Source: JAYEPK01 sp048569615
GTDB taxonomy: Archaea > Thermoplasmatota > Penumbrarchaeia > Penumbrarchaeales > Penumbrarchaeaceae
Length of the DNA: 26,906 bases
Assembly (NCBI GenBank): GCA_048569615.1
Contig: JBLIRK010000041.1
Location: 1-26,906 of the forward strand
Direction of reading: 5' to 3'
The translations under genes and the position numbers were made by a program. Below, piece after piece: positions 17,001 through 23,700 of this stretch. Position 1 is the stretch's first letter. Every line of letters starts with the position of its first letter. The notes under the pieces were generated by a model, which did no database searches, had not been told where the DNA came from, and saw nothing but the letters and a program-made list of their open reading frames with translations.

Positions 17001-18646
17001 TGGTACTGGAGCCAATGGATGGGGAGGCTCTTATCATCATCACCGGACCCGGTGGGATATTCAAAGCTGACCTGCTTCCGGATATCTACAACGTGAAGGG
17101 GATGAGATATACTAACGGACTGCCCGATTTCGGCTATCTGGCCGAACTCAATGTGAACCTTGGCGATGACCTATCAGATCAGGTTTGGCCCGGAGTTCAG
17201 GCAAGGAGGCTCACAGGCACCGTGTTCTACAAGGACACGAATGGAAAAATCCACTTCACACCCCAATACGATCAGCCGATAACTTTCACCGCCGACCAGG
17301 GAGGTGCCTTCGAGATCCCCCACTCCGATGGGACGTATTCCATCGATCTGCCCTATTACGAATATTACATCTCATCCCGGATCGATACAGGTGAATATGG
17401 AATGGAGATGACCTACAGGATCAACAAGGAGCTCATGGTCAATGAATCCACCAGTGAGTACGACCTTGCCCTGGAGTTCGAAAAGGATGAGGATTATTCA
17501 TTCGAAATAGACCTCGTTAAGGATTACCAACATGAAATGGAGATGTCCCCATCAGAAACGATCTACCTTCAGTACTTCATAAGAAACGCTGGAAACGAGC
17601 CCATAACCGTCACGGTTGCGTCCAAGGAGAAACCCGACGGTTGGATTGTGGAGTTCCCGGAGGGAGCAGACATTGAGATCCCGATCAACGGAGAGGTCTT
17701 AAGGACCTTAAACATCACTTCCCCCAATTCTCCGGCATTCACCAATTCCCTCATTTTCGAGGGGAGCACTACGGAGGGAACAAGGAACACGTTCCAGGTG
17801 CAGGTGGACACTCCCCCCAATTACAGGTTCGATTTCGAGCTGGACATTCCAGACGTCCTCGGAGTTGACTATGATGAGATGAGGGTCTTCAACCTTACCG
17901 TGAACAATATGGGAAACGGGGAGGATGTGGTCAACATACATCTCTCACCGGATATTCAGACATTGGAGGATTGGAGAGTAGAATGGGAGGGTGAGCTTGA
18001 ATTCCCTGAGGAGGGGGTAAATGCCAGCCTGACCCCAAACGGGGTAAGGAGATATGCCGTTACGGTTTTCACACCCGAAGGTGGCAACAACTCGTTCTAC
18101 AACGAGGAGCTGACCCTGACATTCACGGGAAGTAACCGTATAGGAGATACCTTGTCCAAATCCGTCAGGATCGAGGTTAGGAGACCCAACCTCGTCCTTC
18201 CTTCTGGATATCTGAAGCTCGCAAACAGGAGACTCACCGATCCTCTGATGGGGGGCTCCCTGGAAGCGAATATTACGGTAAAGTCACTCTACAGGGATAT
18301 AAGCAATGTGAATGTATCCCTGAGGATCGACGGAAAGGAGGTAGCCTTCGGATACGTTCCCCATATCCCCCAGGATGGGACGGGATATACAAAGCTGAGG
18401 ATCAACCTTTCCGAGAACAATATTTCCAAGGACGATTTCCATACCTTCGAAGTAGTTGTGGACCCCGGGAACGAGATAAGGGAAACGGACGATCTGGACA
18501 ACGGGGGGGTGTGGCAGAACGTCGTCGTGGGAGACACACCTCAAGCGGAGGCCGAGATCAATTGGAGGATCGTGATATTCCTGCTCATTGTGGTAGTGGT
18601 CGCCATAGGGATTATAGCTTATAGGGAAAGGACACAGCCGATATAG
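11006..18646 (+). CDS. aglB: Giant AglB/Stt3 oligosaccharyltransferase with modular ectodomain
   Basis: 2546 residues; archaeal AglB proteins are usually about 600-1000. It transfers a lipid-linked glycan to Asn of N-x-S/T sequons on the outer membrane face. A Lys-rich cytosolic tail (1-75) precedes the multi-spanning GT66 core. The core has the first acidic motif N-D-P-S-Y-H (D117), a second D-H-D (233-235), T-I-A-E (430-433) and W-W-D-Y-G (665-669), so the catalytic set looks intact. The core and a first soluble domain end near 1005. Then come about 12 prealbumin-like (carboxypeptidase-regulatory/SdrD-B-like) units (about 1008-2165). Several contain Ca-binding-type loops such as D-K-D-G-D-G-E-I-D. 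Two NEW3-like Ig units (about 2168-2395) and a CARDB-like unit (about 2398-2512) follow. A last helix (2520-2539) and a 7-residue tail close the protein. The ectodomain contains many sequons. Start supported by AGGTGA. Confidence 0.93.
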   Translation: MARRARSSKTKGAKPKKKGQGASKEVDKEMKKEISNAEGKSPKEDLPSKKSTEKETKVKDTQKKEAPGRSGLREWFEQNKYTIFILLGIFVFAFLLREYFYYQISFDTWPPNIVGNDPSYHKRVIDFVQSDHHHITIDPLLNYPISGGNPRPPIFDWSIAVMGIILSPLFGFNVENSTWFVFQFAPTFWGALTVFPMYMLGKEVFGKKAGIMAALFLALTASHIERSTLGFTDHDSFVVFFVVLTMYFLSRSFSVQSDKNYISDWKRPDSVLLGLRSFIMENKLALGFAFLTGLSISTIALTWQGYAYMMAILLIYYLVQLLLHRFRNEDPLGTFLVIFITMGTVIVLSFPYYFVMSVAVWSQGFYIFLAVVVLGAFIVPTRDIPWLLVIPTLALFLGSSYFILQVGFPDTANLLFTGGGYFGTNKLYSTIAEAQAPDVSRVVTTYGPATFFLGLIGVVMAVIKIPKQMKKDYIVIVIWTIVAIYMALSAIRFNFNATPAFALLAGWVVVKIVEKFKAEGLSIVYSIIAVLILVLGLVIVAEEWEGFFVRNYILLTVFPVVGLSLAYFAYMKYRKKRDYFKFRKIMTALGVGFVVMLPNVFYAVDAAIPIESKGDFDPELRYLGSFGSSLHSEYWMDSYEWLAQQDILMDNETVPPEDRPAFMSWWDYGFDQLLLGKHPTAADNFQNGYQFTGSMIASQNESEAIALMTIRLLEGDWASNKGKFSPESWEVLVKYLGDDKNSTLSAPEIQRIFKNPGKYRDIVSNNPDKYGPYKGITNPNAKYAAARGAMMHLGEENLVNLYHDIRGTTGKSLRYFAVDYRLFPFSASNTGIFYAPITLADRNVEDYLEYKVYAQENTRGSNDDPQWEDYPDNPITMEKAREESERLGYKFRIVDTDMYYTDMFYHSLFYRTYVGYAPEDVGSPNDGKSVPGMFDSLQSLPAMQAWNMTHWKLVYRTLYYSEKDEANSSFPDDYEPMSSKKALDLYYEQGGDVKSGLGQGVFYIMYYDGAIVSGKVRTERGVGVPDVRVTVLDDYGIPHGNVLTGPEGEYSLIVPPGEVQLVVTEGPLENQYDKLYQFQVDQSTGQPTSLLNNTKLMISDKLAMREVNGGRKYLDLLVPGHTLSGKLYWDLNEDSKYTEKDDEPLTEGEVTFELRGSDGHSYGPYELDETGSYKFEDLVPGKYDIVYANDDVEETLIEEYKVELSGEATKDIRIDNSMVSGHVKLFNDRPLPNQTVRIMDQGGNVMDMVTDVFGNYTTDRLFPGIYTMDIMSEGFWHDNIKFKIGQGDNLSINVTLHPEGGINIRALYPYTTQEGAANGGPAVGAVADLVQRSNGSRKWSFFLDQKGEFEASLPIGTYDIIVHSVEKDTNWAYLDTLEIEWKEEYKDSILLEPAFRVNGVVTKLAASPINMTQVRFDRIGDDSVAVFWTNQIGYYSGLLPRADYKVVVINTTAPGNVTYIHLQDISAPATGNKLDLNIRADKTAVVKGRVYWDKDGNRNYSAPEYVINEGLGDVPAEVGLEDIRVTFTYGNGTLDTITGIDGLFEINLPPNEYMMEVEIDGFYHFAREVVVENTPSVMNFGLNDTDAQLEAKSRQVELRFFWEYYGKNEVAQVPLEDFKINVIAMEPHLTDETTTIRTDADGISTLLLPPGEYSIEMVSELEMEGLQHLFQVNEPLMVEPSTSLLASDMIVDHTVTYRGQLFFEENSIVRYPPETVVNFNAIQGMRVTIVSDITDFNGNFEVEAPSGDFVLEAHLERPGTHYMVWQVVSLDMGSSPGTFQMTQALPVEGSVTPEFDGIRDSELFFETDGLWKASGLDEDGSYFVILFPGEYTVRYNFATVDSKLGEDVGVEYYLETGVTVEGATYDLDLALNKIVEVRGAVYDDQNGDRTIDPEERRSGINVTFTPEDGGDPIWVISDDNGDYRISVPYTRLSITVDGEGYKETPRDDVSVLDLPEESYALWDIPLIPENIPLEGILFHDKDGDGEIDDNEKGIPGMELVLEPMDGEALIIITGPGGIFKADLLPDIYNVKGMRYTNGLPDFGYLAELNVNLGDDLSDQVWPGVQARRLTGTVFYKDTNGKIHFTPQYDQPITFTADQGGAFEIPHSDGTYSIDLPYYEYYISSRIDTGEYGMEMTYRINKELMVNESTSEYDLALEFEKDEDYSFEIDLVKDYQHEMEMSPSETIYLQYFIRNAGNEPITVTVASKEKPDGWIVEFPEGADIEIPINGEVLRTLNITSPNSPAFTNSLIFEGSTTEGTRNTFQVQVDTPPNYRFDFELDIPDVLGVDYDEMRVFNLTVNNMGNGEDVVNIHLSPDIQTLEDWRVEWEGELEFPEEGVNASLTPNGVRRYAVTVFTPEGGNNSFYNEELTLTFTGSNRIGDTLSKSVRIEVRRPNLVLPSGYLKLANRRLTDPLMGGSLEANITVKSLYRDISNVNVSLRIDGKEVAFGYVPHIPQDGTGYTKLRINLSENNISKDDFHTFEVVVDPGNEIRETDDLDNGGVWQNVVVGDTPQAEAEINWRIVIFLLIVVVVAIGIIAYRERTQPI

Positions 18647-18658
18647 TCACGATGCAGA

Positions 18659-20686
18659 CTAGTCCACCACATCGAACCTGCCGTGCTCCATATGCCTTAC
18701 AGGCTGGGGTAGCTCTGTCAGTTTGAATCCGACCCTCTCGTTGTAGCCTGCCAGGCTGAGAACGGCCATATTGAAGTTGCCCAGCATGACATCGGCACCC
18801 TGGGAGCCCTGGATAAGCTGCACGACGAGCCATCCCGTTGACTTGAACTTGGCCCTCAGAGCCTGGGCAGTGGATACGGTGGACTGGCCCTCCGTTAGCC
18901 CCTGCAGCGCATTTCCCAGCTGCTTGTGGGCCATGAGCTCCCTGATCTTTTCCTCCATTTCCCCCGTCTCCTCGAGTATCGAGAAGATCCATGGGACCTT
19001 GCCGGTAAGCATGCCGCCGTAGATCAGACCGCGGCCGCCCATTCCTCCGCTGTATGTCTTGTAGAAACTGATGTTGCCGGAAATGTTATGTGACCTCTTG
19101 AAGACCTCCGGCAGCTCCCTGAACACCTTCTCCATTAGCAAATAATCCTTTAATTCCTCATAGCCCAGGGAGAGGTTAGAGAAGAGCTCGTCTATGGTCT
19201 CCCGGGTGAAGCCACGGGAGCCCCAGTAGGATTCCGATCCCCTTTCCTCGATAACTACGTTCTTCCATCCCTGATAGTAGAGCAGCGATGCCAGTATGCC
19301 CTTGGCCTGGACGGAGGTCTGTTTTGGCAGCATGATGCATAGTCTGGGTCCTTTCTCCGTGGAGATCAGCTTCTTTGCTCCCCTGAGCCTTAGAAGTCTC
19401 TTCTCCTCTACCTTGATCTTTGCTTCGAGCTTCTCCAGCTCCTTCCCGTAGAATTTTATCCTTCTCCAATGCTCATCTTCAAGATTGCCCTTGGTGTTCA
19501 GGAGCTCCATCATCTTCTCACGGTTGCCCTTCATGTCTATTGGCATAGAATCGAGCAGTTTTCCCAGGGTATCCCTGTCTCTCTCAAGTGTGCCCAGACT
19601 CTGGTCGATGGAATCGGTCAGATTGAAGAATATCCTGTTGTAGAATCCCTCGGCCTCCTTTGATATCTGGATGGCGAAATCCATAATGTTCCGGGCAGCC
19701 GGTATGTTCTGACACATGGCATTGAGGTAGCCTTCGGGTGCCATATCGATCGAGAAGAACTTCTCAACGATACTGTCCCTTTTCTGCCCCTCTCCGAGCG
19801 TGATGGATGCCGATATCGAGATCAGGACCAGATATCTCTCCTCCTCCTGGTCCGGTATCCATCTCTTTATTGGTATGTCCACCAGAAAGTTAAGGTGCCA
19901 TAGGTTGTCGCATACCGATGAAAGCAAGATCAGCAGTCTTTCGAACTGGTCTTTGTGCCAAGGCCCCTTGTTGAGAAAATCAAAGAAAGACATACCACCT
20001 CCCTTCGATATGTAGAGCAGGTAGCTGCATAACGCTGTGGCCGTCGAAGGATACTCGTAATCATTCTCCGGGGGGGTGAGGACGAAGGTTCTTCCGTCTA
20101 TCAGCTTAAGGTCCCTCGTCGGTCCGTGATGGTCTATGCGGAAGATATTGTCCCCTTTGAGGTCTATTTCCATATCAATGAAGATATAGGTAATACCGGG
20201 ATCGAGTATCAGTTTGGTAATCTCGCTGTACTCCAGGTGAGATGCATGGACATCGATCTCTCCCTTGGATCCTTGCTTGATCATGCTCTTGATAAGGAGT
20301 GCACCGTTGAGGCCGTCCATATCATTGTGGAAGTAGATACCGACTGTCCCATTTTTCTTGTATTGTTTCTTCAATCCATCCAGGAATGTCCTGGCTTCCC
20401 TGGAGGAGATATCATCCTGCGGAAAGGATATCTCGGTCTCGCGGGGAACGGCAATGGAATCGATGGCCCGGGTAGTTGTCTCTTTTATCTCTGCCTCCTT
20501 GTCCATTTCGGCGACCTTTGCAGCATGGTTCCCGCTCTGCTCGATTACCAAATCCTCCGACCGTACAGAGGCGTCCCTTTTATTAACAAAAGCATCAAGT
20601 GTAGAATCCTGAGACTCTGAAGTTCTTCCCTTCCTTTTCTTGGGATTTGTGCCTTTCCTCTTTTTTCCCATCCGGTGACCAGCCAT
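18659..20686 (-). CDS. Divergent DHH-family phosphoesterase with Lys-rich N-terminus and coiled coil
   Basis: 675 residues, soluble. The start ATG at 20686 has GGAG 7 nt upstream; the next ATG (five codons on) has none. Residues 1-110 are Lys-rich, charged and low complexity. DHH motifs follow: H120-N-D122-M-D124-G (motif I), D171 in I-F-I-D-M-E (II), D185-H-H-G-P (III), and P-S-T-A-T-A-L (IV). Residues about 360-450 look like a coiled-coil insertion (R-E-K-M-M-E-L-L, K-E-L-E-K-L-E-A-K-I). The C-terminal part resembles DHHA1, with Y-S-G-G-M-G-G-R-G in place of the usual G-G-H. Members are nucleases or cyclic-dinucleotide and nanoRNA phosphodiesterases; archaeal examples include RecJ/GAN proteins. 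The metal ligands are intact, so catalysis is plausible, but the substrate cannot be told. It is convergent with aglB (12-bp gap). Confidence 0.82.
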   Translation of the reverse strand: MAGHRMGKKRKGTNPKKRKGRTSESQDSTLDAFVNKRDASVRSEDLVIEQSGNHAAKVAEMDKEAEIKETTTRAIDSIAVPRETEISFPQDDISSREARTFLDGLKKQYKKNGTVGIYFHNDMDGLNGALLIKSMIKQGSKGEIDVHASHLEYSEITKLILDPGITYIFIDMEIDLKGDNIFRIDHHGPTRDLKLIDGRTFVLTPPENDYEYPSTATALCSYLLYISKGGGMSFFDFLNKGPWHKDQFERLLILLSSVCDNLWHLNFLVDIPIKRWIPDQEEERYLVLISISASITLGEGQKRDSIVEKFFSIDMAPEGYLNAMCQNIPAARNIMDFAIQISKEAEGFYNRIFFNLTDSIDQSLGTLERDRDTLGKLLDSMPIDMKGNREKMMELLNTKGNLEDEHWRRIKFYGKELEKLEAKIKVEEKRLLRLRGAKKLISTEKGPRLCIMLPKQTSVQAKGILASLLYYQGWKNVVIEERGSESYWGSRGFTRETIDELFSNLSLGYEELKDYLLMEKVFRELPEVFKRSHNISGNISFYKTYSGGMGGRGLIYGGMLTGKVPWIFSILEETGEMEEKIRELMAHKQLGNALQGLTEGQSTVSTAQALRAKFKSTGWLVVQLIQGSQGADVMLGNFNMAVLSLAGYNERVGFKLTELPQPVRHMEHGRFDVVD

Positions 20687-20724
20687 TATTCCGCTCCTTG
20701 AGATATTATATTTTGGGTTTCAGG

Positions 20725-20736
20725 GGTATTATACGG
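20725..20736 (-). promoter_or_regulatory. TATA box of the DHH gene
   Basis: On the minus strand CCGTATAATACC. A start about 26 bp downstream would fall near 20705, giving a leader of about 19 nt that contains GGAG before the ATG at 20686. A second AT-rich element (20703-20712) is too close to the ATG to allow the Shine-Dalgarno site to be transcribed. Confidence 0.4.
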
Positions 20737-20761
20737 AATACGAAGCTATCGGAGGGCCATG

Positions 20762-20773
20762 TCCTTTTAAGGA
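20762..20773. repeat. 12-bp palindrome between the DHH and beta-propeller genes
   Basis: TCCTTTTAAGGA is perfectly self-complementary. It lies just beyond the stop of the beta-propeller gene and upstream of the DHH promoter. It could be an operator; on its own it has too short a T run for a clear terminator. Confidence 0.3.
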
Positions 20774-20781
20774 GAGCTTAA

Positions 20782-23700
20782 CTAGATCCTATCCGGGTCC
20801 AGACTCCCTTCGTCATCGAATGGACTTTCAGGAGGCTCAGTTCCTCCCCCTTCATCGTCCATTTCCTCCTTTTCAGGGGGAAGCGGTCCCTCTTCGATCT
20901 TCACTTCAGGCTCCTTGACATCTTCCTTGCTTTTCTTCTTCCCTTCGGTTTCAAGGAAGGACTCGTCGAATTTCGTTGTTTCGGCCTTTTCCTTCCCTGT
21001 GCCAATATCCGGGATGTCGCTGAAGAAATCATCTCCCTGGGTTTCCTTCATCTGCTTCAGTTGCTCGTCGGTGGGCTCGATCCCGTAGAGCTCCTTGTAA
21101 ACTTCCCTCTGCTCTCTGTAGGGATCCTCCTTCCTCGATTTCCTGAACTTCTTTCTGTAGATGTATATTCCTGCTCCGGAGATAATGACGATTACCACCA
21201 GAACGAACAGGAGGAAGAGCGGAACAAGAAGGGACTGCCTTATGGATTTTAAAAAGGGGAATGTATCCGTGAGGAACTTGTATATATTGTCCGAGACCTC
21301 CTCGCCAAAGCTTTCCCTGGGCTTGTCTCCGATATTAATGGTTATGTTATAGATGTAGATCGGGTCGCTTTTATCCTCGGACTGGACCATGATGCTCAGG
21401 TTGTAGCTTCCCTTCTGCACCTCGCTGTCGGGGAAAATCGTGATGAAGACCTCGGCAGGTACGGGTTCGGTGAGCAGCCTCTGGGTCTCAAGTCTGAAAA
21501 CGGCCTCCCTGCTCCCGCTCTTGTCAAGATAGGCCCAGCCGTCATCTGCAAGCGTTCCGAGGAGCTTGACGGTCGCATTGTCCGAGTAAGTTGCGAAATT
21601 CGTCAGGTCGAAGCTGAAACCCCTTCCAACACCTCTGTAGGCCTTGAACTCGCCGGGCGCCTCGTAGGTGAGATTGTAATCGTTGACCTTAAGCATCCCC
21701 TCGGAGACACGGGAATAGTTGCCTTGTGATGTTACCATCACCTGGAGGGAATAGAGGCCTATGGGCAGACCTTCCACCATTCCCTTTGGGAGACCGGTCG
21801 TGTTCCCAATATTCGTCCATTCGTGGATGTCGCCCAGATATGTCCTGCTGCCCAATCTGACCATGTAATCAAGGTCCATTTCCGATGACGAAGGGGAAGA
21901 CTGCCAGGTTACTACGTTCTCTCTGTACACATTGAAATAGATTCTCGCTTCATCGTATGATATGTTTCCATACTCGAAACTGACGTTCACCACATCATAT
22001 TTGAGGATTATGAAATACATCTCACCTTTATCCGGTGCACCTTCCGGATACCTTATCTGATAAGTCAATGGTGCGACCAATTTTAAAACAGCATCCTCGA
22101 AGATCTGCTCGCCATTCTCCCAAAAGACCGCGCTTAGGTTCTTCATGTCATTAAACAGAAGATATGAGAAAACGGAGGAATTCATTCTGAATAGAAAACC
22201 CGAGCTGTTGCTCAGATAGTAAGGTCCGATGGGAGGGATGTTCTGGGGAGGTGGTGTTCCCTTGTCCATTATCCTGAAGATATGATCGAGCAGGTCGTAT
22301 CCGCCCAGTTTGTCTGTGACATTCACCCTCAGAACGTAATAGCCGGGATTCAATCCCTCTTGGTCCGGAACATCATAGAACGTCCGCTCTCCCAGGGTTA
22401 TCCAAGGGGTCAGCGGAAGGTCTCCGGGATGCCTAAGGATCATGACACTGTAATAGAGCCTGTCTCCTTCCTCGTCGAAGGCATCGTCCCAGAAGAAATG
22501 AGGCGTGGGGGAAACGACTCCCTTTGGATACGCTTTTCCCACGAAGACCGGAGCATAATTGTCGGGAACGTTGACCTTGATCCTGAACTCGCTGGTCTCA
22601 TCGTAATTTCCGATATTGTCAGCCGCTCTCCATTTGATATAGTTATAAACCCCTTCGTCGGGAAATTCGAGGTTCACATAGTATTGATAGACCTCGTTCG
22701 GAAGTTCGATGAATCCATCCGGTTCCATCCATTCCGACGATGGCCCGCTGGTGGTCCTGTATGCATATTGAACGGAAGAAAGGTTGAGGCCGCTGGAGTT
22801 GGTGATAGAACCGGGCAGGTGGTCCATCCATTGTATAGTGCAGTTCACGCCCTCGTAGACCTGCTCCTCCCTGGGACCTATTGCTGTATAGAATGGAGGC
22901 TCGGGATCGACCCAAATATTGACCGGGAGGGAAAGACCGGGTCCGTTCCCTACCTTGTCCATTGCCTCATAAACGACATAATTGTCCTGCCCTGGATTTA
23001 GTCTAATGTTTCCCCAGGCTTCGTATGTGTCGTTGTCGATCATATTGATATTGGCTAGTTTAACCCCCTTTTCTAGGTTGTCCAGTCCGTTTACGGATTT
23101 CCTGACCTTAATGGAGCCCGACCTTACATTACCGCCCTCGAAATCTTCCACGAGAACCTTGCAGAAGACCGTTTCGGAACCATACCACATACCCTCCTGG
23201 GGTTCGATCACCGTCAATTTCGGAGGGGTAGCATCTATCAGCGGCCCCACCATGACGGGAGAGAACAAAGGCTCGTCATCCCTCTCCTCGACCACTTCTA
23301 TCCGCCAGTAAACCTGGCCTTGATAGGGTATCTGGAATGCTGTAAGGTAACGTGATCCGTCCATGTAGTCGATATCGTTAACGAATTCCTTTGACATAAC
23401 GACCGGTGTCTCAAGGATGGGCTCGGTTCCACCGATGTCCTTGTATAGATGCACCCTTGGATATCCCTCTATGGGGATATCGTTGTTCTGATCGGAATAG
23501 TTGCATGAGAATGTGATGTTCACACTTGATGAACCCACGTTTCGATTGAATTCGAAGGGACCCCAGAATTCGACATCGTAAAGAAGGGGCCTTAGGTTCG
23601 GTCCGTCCACAGGTCCGCTGTGGGACGAGAAATAGACCTCCCATCCTCTTCCGTAATTGTTCCTCTGATCCGTCCATGTGGAAAGAGCTCTCCCGGAATT

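Noticed and set aside
20762..20773. TCCTTTTAAGGA as terminator of the beta-propeller gene
   Set aside because: The palindrome has no loop and only a four-base T run, so it is listed only as a palindrome with possible operator function.
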